Shown here: positions 1 through 8,441 of the stretch, piece by piece | Numbering within the stretch: position 1 is the first letter of the stretch | Layout of the letters: each line of letters starts with the position of its first letter | DNA from: a virus | Reading direction: 5' to 3' (one strand) | DNA length: 33,656 nt | Virus record (IMG/VR): IMGVR_UViG_3300013006_000078 | Span: 1 to 33,656 of that record | Program-made: the position numbers and the translations under genes | Notes under the pieces: generated by a model | What the model saw: only the letters and a program-made list of their open reading frames with translations | What the model was told of the DNA's origin: nothing | Database searches by the model: none

Positions 1-29
1 AACTCTTTTTATTGTTGAGTCAAGACTAG

Positions 30-36
30 TATTTAC
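30..36 (-). promoter_or_regulatory. Late-type promoter motif GTAAATA (reads out of window)
   Basis: On the minus strand GTAAATAC lies just beyond the terminator at 56-81. The core TAAATA matches the motif found upstream of seven other minus-strand genes here and resembles the T4 late promoter TATAAATA. It would drive the next gene to the left, outside the window, so its target cannot be checked. Confidence 0.4.
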
Positions 37-55
37 TCTAGTTTAAATTTTAGGC

Positions 56-81
56 GAAAAACTCAGTGTTTCCACTAAGTT
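56..81 (-). terminator. Rho-independent terminator after the subtilisin-domain gene
   Basis: Read on the minus strand, a 9-bp stem (AACTTAGTG pairing with CACTGAGTT, one G-U pair) closes a GAAA tetraloop and is followed by a short U run. It begins 8 nt after the stop codon of the 1,089-residue gene, so it closes that transcription unit. Confidence 0.8.
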
Positions 82-88
82 TAATTGT

Positions 89-3000
89 CTAACTATTGTT
101 TATTCCAACGGGAACAGTCAAATATGCATTAGGTGCACCTTGCAAACTGAACGTATCGCTGTATCCGCCACTAGAATCTGGGATTTGCCCAGTTGCCGCA
201 TTGCTTACGATATAATTTCGAGCGGCTGTTTGATTGTATGTGGGATCGATTTCTACAGCACATGCTAGCAATCCTGCCACTTGTGGGGCGGCAAAACTGG
301 TGCCGCTGTACTTTGCAATGTAGTATGTGGTGTTCCTTGGGTCGGGTACTGGCGCAGGATAACCCGACCCAGTTGGTGTGCCGGATGTTAACCAAGAGCT
401 AGTGATGTATGATCCCGGTGCAAATAAATCTACTCTAGGTCCACAATTGCTGACGCTGGATTTACGGTCGCCACCGCTGGTAACACCGGCACCAATGCTA
501 CCCACACAGATCACATTGTCTGTTGCCACAGGACTAGACCCACGAGTATAGTATATTGGTATTCCGAAATTAAATCCAGTTGCCGTGAGTGTGTTGTTGT
601 AATCAATTTCACCAGCTACAGCAATTCTTGTGTCATCATTACCAGCACAGCCTACCATGATAATTCCAGCATTGATACATGCCTGGATGTCTGCGTCCAT
701 GCTGGCATTTTGCAAACTCACAACACAGCTGCCTGCACCATTATTGGTGATACCATAGCTGAGCAAGTCAGACAAGGTGAATGGTCCTGCAATTGTTGCG
801 CCACGATAGGTCAACGAAGTGATACTGCCATAGGGAATGGTATAACGTGAGTACCAACTGTTGTTGCAAATGGTAGGAGTCATGTTGCCTGCGGCACGTT
901 TTTTGTTGTGCCAAGCTAGAATATACTTGTAAAGATACAAATATTGCACGCCACCGGTTACATATTGAGGACTGATGTTGTAGATGTTTGCATTTGGTGC
1001 CCAACCTTGAGTGTTCCCTGCTACCACGCCTGCAACAAATGTAGCATGCCTGCTGTCATCTGCCGAGTTAGGTGCTGTGGTTGTGATAGGTGGGTTATAT
1101 GTTTGCCCGGCACCAGGATTACCGGGAACATCAAGTGCATACCAGTTTACATATTTCACACGGCTGCCGCCAGTGCCACTAGCGTTGACTGCAAACTCAG
1201 GGTGGTTGGGATCAATCACAGCGTCAACAATGACGACGTCAACATTTTTTCCACTTGACTTTATATTAACTGTTCCAGTTTGATTTGGTGTACCGTCAAA
1301 CCCCCAATTAGCAATATTAACGCCCAGGAATGATCGTAATAGACCCCAATTTCGATCGGCAGCTACCAAGGTTGCTGCCTTGCTCCAGGCAGTTGAATAT
1401 CTACTCCATGGTGGTGGTGTTGATCTTGATACAGTGGGACCGGGGCTGGGTGCATCACTTAGTTGTGTGTCTAGTTGCAGTCCAGCGTCTTGCAATGCGG
1501 CAAGATTGATACCTTCTCTCATGCTGGCAACAACACTTTGTCCACTGAGTGTATCAGGATTTGCAACCGCATTTAGGTATTCACTTGCGCCACCTGGTGT
1601 GACCGATACACCATAATCATGCAAGGCGGCTGCAAAGCTCATGGACGCTGAAGAAGAGTTTCCAACAATATTACCAAAGTCAACTAATGCCGCAGTTTGA
1701 TTTTGTGCTTGTGTTATCAATGTAGATATAACATTGCCCCAAGAAGAATTGGCTCGGCTAACTTCGCTGGAGTTATTTGCAACTATGCTTGTGATAGCGG
1801 AGTTGGCAGCTGGCAATAAACCAGTTTCAAATGCTTGGTCCCAGGTGTCGTAAGTGCCTGCGCCAGGCCCCGACGGAATTATCACATTGCCTGTGCCGTC
1901 ATTGGGTGGCCCGTACACATTTCCCAAGGTGCCCAACATATTATCATAGCACCAAGACAATGTGTATAAAGAATTAGCTACTTGTAAATTAGATATAGAA
2001 TTGGATACTGTGCTTAAATTACCGTTTAAAATATATCCGCTGCCGGCACCAATTATATCTACCAACAATATTGTGCCATTTGGACCAGTACCAGCGCCCA
2101 ATTGAGATTGATAAAAAGTTTTAACGCTGGTGGGCACAGGAGTAACAAGATTTGCAATAGCCGAAAGGTTACCAATACTCTGGGTGGCTCTCATGGCCGC
2201 ACTCAATGCTGGTAGAGTGGTATTGGTTATACGTTTAATTTGCTGTAAGCTACGTGCCAGGGCCTTGTTGGCCACTGCCTGATCAGGTGGTATTATCAAC
2301 TTTAATGTAGATAAACTATTGGTATTATTAGGCCCAGTATAAGCCGAAACAGACGGATTGCTCAACACTGGCTCAAGAGCTGTGTTAATGGCTCCGTTAG
2401 ACAAATAAACTGGGGCCAAAGTTGTTGTTGTAGGGCAGAGTAATGTGTTATATGCTGATGGCAATATCTGTTTGGGATTCAGCAACTGACCTAGATTAGT
2501 TATGCCACCGACAGTGATCCCTAACACTGTCAGTGCTTGCGTTAACAAATCACCAGTCACTGCTGTTAATACTGCATAAGCGGCTTTTTCTTCTTGTGAT
2601 GATAATTCATCAACACCCTTGCTCAAGGAACTAATTTTTGTGTTTGGTATCCCGGCTGCTTGCAACAGCTCACTTATTGCGGGTAATCCACCATTGGTAA
2701 CTCGACTTATTTGTGCAATTAGTTCACCAGGCAGTCCAAGGTCATCAAGGTTGGCCAGCGAAATTAATTGTCCTAGATTGGCAAAATCTGCACCAAGCAC
2801 AGGTGAATTGTTGGTAACTTGATTTATTCCTCCTGTGCTGAGTGTGTTCATACCACCAGTAGCAGGATTAAATGTTTGCGCTAGGATATCAGCATTCTTT
2901 ACAGAATTCAACAGTTGGTTAGCCTGTGCCACATACCCATCAGCTGACTGGAATACCTGACAAAATTTTGTAAGGTCCCCGTTGCCCATTATCTCGGATA

Positions 3001-3358
3001 TGTCGTATTTGATTGCATCAGACACTAGGTAAATGTTGGCTGCAACATTGGCCGGGGTTCCACTAACCAATATATTGGCTATTACGTTACCCGGAGTCAA
3101 TGTATCTGTTAAGGCAGGGAAAGTACTAGCACCCAATGTAATAATACCTGACAAGGTAGAAGAAGAAATATTGTTGGCTGCCGCTTCAATAACAGCAGAA
3201 TTGACAACAGTTATTACATTTGAGACAAAAGGTAAACCACTGTAACGGTCAACTGCCGCGGTGTTGGCCACTATAGCAGTGCCAACATCACCAGGAGGAT
3301 TTGGTAACAGCCCAGCCCCAGCAATGGACATTACACTAGATAACTGCCCCACAATCAA
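89..3358 (-). CDS. Large virion structural protein with C-terminal subtilisin-like (S8) protease domain
   Basis: This 1,089-residue protein has two parts. Residues 1 to about 640 are Ala/Ser/Asn/Leu-rich with low-complexity stretches and no catalytic motif I recognise; they look like a phage tail or baseplate structural protein. Residues about 700-1075 are a peptidase S8 domain with a complete triad: Asp712 before a DPNHPEF segment, His771 in HATFVAG, Ser1021 in GTSFAAPQVAG, and oxyanion Asn907 in CAGND. The usual D-[ST]-G and HGT signatures are altered to D-A-V and HAT. The gene directly follows the PAAR spike-tip gene, so a role at the tail tip (processing, or digestion of host surface protein) is inferred. 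The longest reading starts at a TTG that overlaps the PAAR stop codon (TTGA); an in-frame ATG at 3331 is the alternative. No clear ribosome site supports either start. Confidence 0.85.
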   Translation of the reverse strand: MIVGQLSSVMSIAGAGLLPNPPGDVGTAIVANTAAVDRYSGLPFVSNVITVVNSAVIEAAANNISSSTLSGIITLGASTFPALTDTLTPGNVIANILVSGTPANVAANIYLVSDAIKYDISEIMGNGDLTKFCQVFQSADGYVAQANQLLNSVKNADILAQTFNPATGGMNTLSTGGINQVTNNSPVLGADFANLGQLISLANLDDLGLPGELIAQISRVTNGGLPAISELLQAAGIPNTKISSLSKGVDELSSQEEKAAYAVLTAVTGDLLTQALTVLGITVGGITNLGQLLNPKQILPSAYNTLLCPTTTTLAPVYLSNGAINTALEPVLSNPSVSAYTGPNNTNSLSTLKLIIPPDQAVANKALARSLQQIKRITNTTLPALSAAMRATQSIGNLSAIANLVTPVPTSVKTFYQSQLGAGTGPNGTILLVDIIGAGSGYILNGNLSTVSNSISNLQVANSLYTLSWCYDNMLGTLGNVYGPPNDGTGNVIIPSGPGAGTYDTWDQAFETGLLPAANSAITSIVANNSSEVSRANSSWGNVISTLITQAQNQTAALVDFGNIVGNSSSASMSFAAALHDYGVSVTPGGASEYLNAVANPDTLSGQSVVASMREGINLAALQDAGLQLDTQLSDAPSPGPTVSRSTPPPWSRYSTAWSKAATLVAADRNWGLLRSFLGVNIANWGFDGTPNQTGTVNIKSSGKNVDVVIVDAVIDPNHPEFAVNASGTGGSRVKYVNWYALDVPGNPGAGQTYNPPITTTAPNSADDSRHATFVAGVVAGNTQGWAPNANIYNISPQYVTGGVQYLYLYKYILAWHNKKRAAGNMTPTICNNSWYSRYTIPYGSITSLTYRGATIAGPFTLSDLLSYGITNNGAGSCVVSLQNASMDADIQACINAGIIMVGCAGNDDTRIAVAGEIDYNNTLTATGFNFGIPIYYTRGSSPVATDNVICVGSIGAGVTSGGDRKSSVSNCGPRVDLFAPGSYITSSWLTSGTPTGSGYPAPVPDPRNTTYYIAKYSGTSFAAPQVAGLLACAVEIDPTYNQTAARNYIVSNAATGQIPDSSGGYSDTFSLQGAPNAYLTVPVGINNS

Positions 3359-3627
3359 GTACCCACGTAGACATCACCACTACCTGTGGTATGAGTGTGC
3401 TTGCAGAGATCTTTGGCTCCCACATACGTAACCGGCTTACCGCCAGCATAAACTGTACCGCTTCCTTGTTGCACAGTGGCCTTGGCATGTATAGCACCTT
3501 TTGGATGCGGGGTAATCTTGTCACCAACTACAGCAACGGGCCTACCATTTACTTGTACTGACCCCACGCCACCCAGTATGATGCCTTTACCATTGTTTTG
3601 GTCACCTACTCTGCATACTTGTGGCAT
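3355..3627 (-). CDS. PAAR-domain spike-tip protein (T4 gp5.4-like)
   Basis: This 90-residue protein has the length and repeat pattern of PAAR proteins, which cap the tail spike of myoviruses and type VI secretion systems. Visible features are the N-terminal VCRVGDQNNG segment, the GSVQVNGRPVAVVGD repeat, the PHPKG turn, a second hairpin (GTVYAGGKPVTYVG), and Cys5, His41, His47, Cys75 and His77 region residues of the kind that bind the metal at the tip. In T4 the tip sits on the gp5 needle and is the first part to meet the cell envelope. The gene overlaps the start of the subtilisin-domain protein and lies 8 nt after the preceding small gene, so these three are co-transcribed. Confidence 0.9.
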   Translation of the reverse strand: MPQVCRVGDQNNGKGIILGGVGSVQVNGRPVAVVGDKITPHPKGAIHAKATVQQGSGTVYAGGKPVTYVGAKDLCKHTHTTGSGDVYVGT

Positions 3628-3635
3628 GTTGATCT

Positions 3636-3935
3636 TTATCCTGTAATAATCTGCTTGCTAACTGGCGCAATACCAGTGGTGGCTTGAATCCAGCTGTTGC
3701 GAACATCTTCGCGAGCTTCGGCAATCATAGCCCAACTGTTATTATTTAGTCGCACTTTTTTGTCCATATTTGCTGAAAACAGCCCGGGCATCATTTGCAA
3801 ACCCTGTGGACTAATCACAGTGAGGATAGGATGTTCAATAATCATGTGGTCAGCGTTGAGTGCGGCAATACGTGCTACAACTTCTTCACCAGTGTTGAGT
3901 TTGATACTATAAATTTCGTTAATTTCAATGTTCAT
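3636..3935 (-). CDS. Conserved phage protein, possibly Sm-like beta-barrel
   Basis: This 99-residue protein has no firm family assignment. The N-terminus (YSIKLNTGEEVVARIAAL) followed by a strand-turn-strand segment around IIEHPILTV resembles the short Sm/LSm-like barrels frequent in marine T4-like phages; this is inferred from pattern only. The C-terminal third (residues 65-99) is more polar, with a possible helix. The gene lies between glutaredoxin and PAAR. A TATAAAGA element at 3942-3949 on the minus strand, 6 nt before the ATG, may be its promoter; no strong Shine-Dalgarno sequence is visible. Confidence 0.6.
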   Translation of the reverse strand: MNIEINEIYSIKLNTGEEVVARIAALNADHMIIEHPILTVISPQGLQMMPGLFSANMDKKVRLNNNSWAMIAEAREDVRNSWIQATTGIAPVSKQIITG

Positions 3936-3950
3936 TTGAGTTTCTTTATA

Positions 3951-4235
3951 TTAAAAGGATATGTTAGCATTAGAGATTTCATTGCAAATTTCAATTTCTC
4001 TCATGATATCTTCACCGCTGAGTTTACTTAAACCTTGCCAACCACCTTCAACAAATAACTTGCCGTTGTAATAAATTTGTGGCACTGTTCTATGCCCGGA
4101 TTGCATGATGTATTCGCGAGCTTGGGGCGTATCTTCAATGTTGATTTCATCAAATTCAATATTCTTGCTTTTGAGATAGTTTTTTGCCTGTACGCAATAT
4201 GGGCAAACTGTTTTTGAATATACTGTGAGTTTCAT
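3951..4235 (-). CDS. grx: Glutaredoxin
   Basis: A 94-residue thioredoxin-fold protein with the classic CPYC active site at Cys11-Cys14, the cis-proline turn TVPQ at residues 50-53, and the GG motif (EGGWQGL) that contacts glutathione. Glutaredoxin reduces the C-terminal cysteine pair of class I ribonucleotide reductase, and the gene lies two genes downstream of nrdB, so it is very likely the electron donor for the phage NrdAB. Its start overlaps the preceding gene's stop as ATGA. The C-terminus (about 10 residues after the last helix) is a short extension beyond the usual glutaredoxin core. Confidence 0.93.
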   Translation of the reverse strand: MKLTVYSKTVCPYCVQAKNYLKSKNIEFDEINIEDTPQAREYIMQSGHRTVPQIYYNGKLFVEGGWQGLSKLSGEDIMREIEICNEISNANISF

Positions 4236-4561
4236 ACAGAATCCATCTTTCTTATAATATACATGTTGTGACTATCTAGCCACTTATTAAAATACTGTAC
4301 CCATGTAGGATCAGCAGTTTTATTTTGCTCTGCACTGTGTTGATCTTGCCATACATAGGTGTAATTGACCATGATCATCTTGCCAGCATCTATAACTTCT
4401 TGACGGTATTGCTCTTGACGATTCTTGGCGGCAATGAACTCTTGTTGTTCTTCTGGGTGCAAGGTCTTTATCCAATCAATCAAGGCAGGAACATCAATTC
4501 CAGGAGCTAGTTCTTGATCATCAGATTTACTGTGATAGGTAACAGACTCACTTACTCTCAT
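4232..4561 (-). CDS. Hypothetical protein between nrdB and glutaredoxin
   Basis: This 109-residue protein is not recognised. It is hydrophilic with no membrane segment. A glutamine/glutamate-rich helical segment (about residues 34-60) is followed by an aromatic C-terminal part (VNYTYVWQDQ, then VQYFNKWLDSHNMY). It starts 1 nt after the nrdB stop codon and overlaps glutaredoxin by 4 nt (ATGA), so it is translationally coupled inside the ribonucleotide reductase operon. A role in nucleotide metabolism is suggested only by that position. Confidence 0.7.
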   Translation of the reverse strand: MRVSESVTYHSKSDDQELAPGIDVPALIDWIKTLHPEEQQEFIAAKNRQEQYRQEVIDAGKMIMVNYTYVWQDQHSAEQNKTADPTWVQYFNKWLDSHNMYIIRKMDSV

Positions 4562-4562
4562 G

Positions 4563-5690
4563 TCAAAGGCTCAGTCCCGATAGTGTTGTGGAGTCCACAT
4601 CTTGTTTGGTGCCGCCAATAACATAAGATGTAATTTCAGTTTCTTGTGGAGCCACTTGTACTTCTGCACCGGCAATCCATTTGGCAGTCCAAGGCAAAGG
4701 ATTACTTCCACCTTTGCTTTGTGTAGGCAAGCCCACAGCAGTCATGCGTTTGTTACCAATCCAGTCCACATATTCACACAACAAGTGTTCGTTAAGACCA
4801 ATCATACTTCCATCTTTGAACAAGAATTTGGCCCAGTCTTTTTCTTGTTTGATAGCAAGTTCATACATCTTGATCATTTCACTTTGTGTTTCTTCACGTA
4901 TGCGAGCAAAGTCGGGGTCGTCACTGGGCAATATTTTTAGCAACTGTTGCGTGGATGCTAAGTGTACATTTTCATCTCGGGCAATGAACTTGATGATCTT
5001 GGCGTTACCTTCCATCTTTTTAAGTTCAGCAAATGCCCAGCTACAAGCAAAACTCACATAGAATCGAATACCTTCAAGCACATTGACACTGGCTATTGCC
5101 AACCATATTCGACGTTTAAGCTCGTATACATCAACTGTTACAGTTTTACCATTCACTGTGTGAGTGCCCGCTCCCAACACCTGATATAACAAACTGTATT
5201 CTATCAAATCATCATAGTACTTGGTAATGTTATGTGCACAATCTACAATCTCAGGAATGTCTAACATTTCGTCAAACACCCGGCCTGGATCAGAGTACAC
5301 GTTACGTATCAAGTGCGTGTAACTACGACTATGCACAGTTTCATTAAATGTCCACGTGGTAATCCAAGTCTCTAGTTCTGGCAATGTGGTCAATGGCAAG
5401 AAGCCAAGACTGGGACTGCGGCCTTGAACTGAGTCTAGCAAAATTTGTCTTTTTAAATTGCTAGTAAAAATATGCTGTTCGTAGTCAGTGAGATCTTTAA
5501 AGTCCTTGGCATCGCGTAACACATCAACTTCTTCTGGTCTCCAAAAGAAGCCTAGTTGTTTGTCAGTGAGTTTGTCAAACTGTCGATATTTCAGTGTATC
5601 AAATCGTTGCATACCGATTACGCCTTCGGGGTCAAGGAAGGCTAGGCTTTGTGTATGGTCACGATCCTTTTTTAAATTTAAAACGCTCAT
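4563..5690 (-). CDS. nrdB: Ribonucleotide reductase class Ia, beta (radical-generating) subunit
   Basis: This 375-residue protein matches the E. coli NrdB family (376 residues) end to end. The di-iron ligands and radical tyrosine are present: Asp86 in LLDSVQGRSP, Glu117, His120 and Tyr124 in NETVHSRSYTH, then the glutamate of VLEGIRFYVSFACS and the Glu/His pair of ARDENVHL. The C-terminal tail (DSTTLSGLSL) resembles the peptide that docks to NrdA. It supplies the tyrosyl radical for making dNTPs from host ribonucleotides in the cytoplasm. The start ATG follows an AGGA ribosome site inside a 9-nt gap after nrdA. Nothing indicates damage or an intein. Confidence 0.97.
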   Translation of the reverse strand: MSVLNLKKDRDHTQSLAFLDPEGVIGMQRFDTLKYRQFDKLTDKQLGFFWRPEEVDVLRDAKDFKDLTDYEQHIFTSNLKRQILLDSVQGRSPSLGFLPLTTLPELETWITTWTFNETVHSRSYTHLIRNVYSDPGRVFDEMLDIPEIVDCAHNITKYYDDLIEYSLLYQVLGAGTHTVNGKTVTVDVYELKRRIWLAIASVNVLEGIRFYVSFACSWAFAELKKMEGNAKIIKFIARDENVHLASTQQLLKILPSDDPDFARIREETQSEMIKMYELAIKQEKDWAKFLFKDGSMIGLNEHLLCEYVDWIGNKRMTAVGLPTQSKGGSNPLPWTAKWIAGAEVQVAPQETEITSYVIGGTKQDVDSTTLSGLSL

Positions 5691-5699
5691 GTTATCCTA

Positions 5700-8012
5700 T
5701 TAGATTGTGCAACTATCGCATTCGGCATCGTCTTGTACTGCAACATCAACGGATTCAGTCAATACCTGTTTTTGATTCAATCGATCAAGATCAATCTCAC
5801 CCGATCCATCATATGTGTTAAAGTAGTATAGCTGTTTGCCACCATACTTATAAAACATCACAAGGTGTTTTAGCATATCACTGAGAGGAATCTTTTCATC
5901 TTCGTAGTGTTGTGGATTGTATGAAGTGTTTACGCTGATGCCCTGGTCAATATATTTTTGCAAGACTGCGCAGATTTTTAGATAGCCTTCGGGCGATTTC
6001 TGATCCCATAATAACTCGTATTTGTTTTTTAAACGACGATATTCGGGGACAACTTGTTTGAGCACACCGTCTTTGCTTTGTTTGATTGATACATAGCTAC
6101 GTGGAGGTTCAATGCCGTTTGTGGCATTTGAAATCTGTGCGCTGGTCTCTGCTGGCATCAAAGCCATCAAGGTTGAATTACGAATGCCAGTACGCTTGAG
6201 TTGTTCACGCAGGCCTGACCAGTCTACTTCATCCTGGTGTGGCACAAGTTCGTCTACTTCACGCTTGTAAGTGTCCACCGGTAATACACCATCATGATAC
6301 TTGGTTTCATTAGATTTAGGGCATGCGCCAAATTCCTGAGCAAGGTCTGCCGATGCCTTGATTAGGTAGTAACTCCAGTGTTGTGCCCATTTGTCAACTA
6401 GTACCAGAGAGGCAGGATTACTGTAGCTAAGATCATTCTTGGCCAACCAGTAGGCAAGATTAATAATGCCTACACCTAGTGGGCGGCGATTCTCTGTGGC
6501 CAACTGTGCGGCCAAGATGGGGTAATTTTGATAGCTCAACAATGCATCTAGGCCTCGTACTGCCAGTGTACATGCTTTTTCCATGTCCTCTGGGTCGCGA
6601 AACGATCCCCAGTTCAGTGCACTTAATGTGCACAATGCAATTTCGCCCTCGGGGTCGTTGATATCGTTGAGTGGTTTAGTGGGCAAGTCAATTTCACTGC
6701 ACAAGTTGCTTTGTCGGATTGGTGCAAGCTCGGGCTTGAAGCTACCGTGACTGTTGGCATGGTCTACATTTTGCAAATAGATACGACCAGTGTCTTTGCG
6801 TTCTTGCATGAAGCGACTAAACAACTCCACTGCTGAAATTGTTTTCTTTCGAAGTTTAGTATTACGTTCTGCTTTTTCATATAGGTCACGAAACTTTTCC
6901 ACATCTGTATAAAATGCATCAAACATTTCAGGAACGTCGTGCGGCGAGAACAATGTGATATTACCATTGGTCAACAGTCGTTCATACATGACTTTGTTGA
7001 ACTGCACTCCATAGTCCATTTGGCGCACACGATTATCATCAGTGCCTTTGTTGTTTTTTAATACCAAGAGATCTTCTACTTCAAGATGCCATAGTGGATA
7101 GTACAAGGTGGCAGCCCCATTACGCACTCCACCTTGTGAGCATGACCGTGTTGCTGCCTGGAACATTTTGTAAAAAGGAATAACGCCTGTGTGGTATGCA
7201 TCGCCTGACCGAATAGGAGAACCAATTGCACGTATACGTGCGGCTCCGATACCAATGCCGGCTTTTTGACTCACATACTTTACAATGCTAGATGTAGTGG
7301 CATTGATACTGTCCAAACTGTCACCTGTTTCGATCAACACACAGCTAGAGAATTGACGTTGCGGAGTACGCACCCCGGCCATGACAGGAGTGGGCAAACT
7401 GATCTGATGTGTGGATATAGCATCGTAGTAATCACGTATCCAGGTCATGCGTGTGTTCTTGGGATACTTGCCAAACAAAGTGGCAGCAATTAATGCATAC
7501 GCCACTTGCGGTGTTTCAAAAATTTCTTTTGTCACACGATTTTGCACAAGATACTTGCCGCGGAACTGTTCCATGGCAGCATAAGTCAATTGTTCATCTC
7601 GGTCATGCCGGACAAAGCCATTAATACGATCCCACTCTTCTGCGCTGTAAGTTTCCAACAGCTCTTTATCATAAAAGCCACTAGCAACATTACGGTCAAC
7701 CAGTTCCTTTATGTGACAAGGTTGAAATGCCCCATACACTTGTTTACGCAAATGATAGCAAATTAATCTACCGGCCACGTACTGGTAGTTTGGAGTTTCT
7801 TCTGAAATTAAATCAGCCGCACTCTTGATCAGAGTTTCCTGAATACTTGACGTAGAGACTCCGTTAAAAAATTGTAAGTGGCTTTTGATTTCTACTTCGC
7901 TTGCTGAAACTCCTGTGATCCCCTCTGTTGCCCAAAACACTACTTGATGTAGTTTTTCTATGTCTAGCGGCTCACGATTGCCGCTCCGCTTTAGTACGTG
8001 GATTTGTGTCAT
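5700..8012 (-). CDS. nrdA: Ribonucleotide reductase class Ia, alpha (catalytic) subunit
   Basis: This 770-residue protein is full length for NrdA (E. coli 761). Residues 1 to about 95 form an ATP-cone, so allosteric activity control is probably kept. The catalytic set is intact: redox pair Cys224 (QFSSCVLIE) and Cys461 (ALCTLSALNWG), thiyl Cys438 with Asn436 and Glu440 (SNLCSEI), radical-transfer tyrosines Tyr729-Tyr730, and the C-terminal shuttle pair Cys765/Cys768 (CDSC). It reduces ribonucleoside diphosphates with NrdB and glutaredoxin, encoded immediately downstream. The start codon lies 4 nt from the preceding gene's stop. No ribosome site is obvious, so coupled translation is likely. 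Confidence 0.97.
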   Translation of the reverse strand: MTQIHVLKRSGNREPLDIEKLHQVVFWATEGITGVSASEVEIKSHLQFFNGVSTSSIQETLIKSAADLISEETPNYQYVAGRLICYHLRKQVYGAFQPCHIKELVDRNVASGFYDKELLETYSAEEWDRINGFVRHDRDEQLTYAAMEQFRGKYLVQNRVTKEIFETPQVAYALIAATLFGKYPKNTRMTWIRDYYDAISTHQISLPTPVMAGVRTPQRQFSSCVLIETGDSLDSINATTSSIVKYVSQKAGIGIGAARIRAIGSPIRSGDAYHTGVIPFYKMFQAATRSCSQGGVRNGAATLYYPLWHLEVEDLLVLKNNKGTDDNRVRQMDYGVQFNKVMYERLLTNGNITLFSPHDVPEMFDAFYTDVEKFRDLYEKAERNTKLRKKTISAVELFSRFMQERKDTGRIYLQNVDHANSHGSFKPELAPIRQSNLCSEIDLPTKPLNDINDPEGEIALCTLSALNWGSFRDPEDMEKACTLAVRGLDALLSYQNYPILAAQLATENRRPLGVGIINLAYWLAKNDLSYSNPASLVLVDKWAQHWSYYLIKASADLAQEFGACPKSNETKYHDGVLPVDTYKREVDELVPHQDEVDWSGLREQLKRTGIRNSTLMALMPAETSAQISNATNGIEPPRSYVSIKQSKDGVLKQVVPEYRRLKNKYELLWDQKSPEGYLKICAVLQKYIDQGISVNTSYNPQHYEDEKIPLSDMLKHLVMFYKYGGKQLYYFNTYDGSGEIDLDRLNQKQVLTESVDVAVQDDAECDSCTI

Positions 8013-8015
8013 TGT

Positions 8016-8441
8016 CTAGTTTATTAAAAAGTATAATTTTTCACAGTCAAGCCGCTGTGATGTTTTAAAATGTTCTGAATCGATATTTAATAGCTCACGT
8101 GGGCACCAATTCAGTATATATTTCCCATTGTCTACCAGGACTAAATTGTCATTGTTGTACTGGACAATACTGAGTCGATCTCGATAGCTATTGTCTACCA
8201 TCATTAAAGTATACACTATTCCCAGTGCTCTTGCAAGGTCGCACCAGTTATTTTTATCCAACAAGTCCCAGGGATCAGGCCAATTGGGGAAATCGCCCCA
8301 GTGCAAATAATGGTTTATCATGGGAGCACGGAACCACCAATCGTTGATGGCAAGATATCGATTGTAACCCGATGAGTCAGTCACAGCAACACGCAAAGCA
8401 TGCCACTGTTGTAGGCGTTCTTCAAAGGTAATAGGCCACAT
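8016..8441 (-). CDS. Conserved phage hypothetical coupled to the tail spike gene
   Basis: This 141-residue protein is rich in Trp and Asp/Asn (for example NDWWFRAPM and WPDPWDLL). It has no signal peptide or membrane segment. I recognise the pattern as one that recurs after tail fibre genes in marine T4-like phages, but it has no assigned function that I know. Its ATG shares one base with the stop codon of the tail spike gene (TAATG), so the two are translationally coupled. A tail-spike assembly or chaperone role would fit that position but is only inference. Confidence 0.7.
   Translation of the reverse strand: MWPITFEERLQQWHALRVAVTDSSGYNRYLAINDWWFRAPMINHYLHWGDFPNWPDPWDLLDKNNWCDLARALGIVYTLMMVDNSYRDRLSIVQYNNDNLVLVDNGKYILNWCPRELLNIDSEHFKTSQRLDCEKLYFLIN

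Noticed and set aside
5700-8012. Split, intein-containing or frameshifted NrdA
   Set aside because: The frame is intact at 770 residues with all catalytic residues at family spacing.
8084-8089. TAAATA match upstream of nrdA as a late promoter
   Set aside because: It lies inside the preceding gene, 71 nt from the start, with no supporting context. A TTGACT near 8044 also lacks a good -10 at 17 bp.
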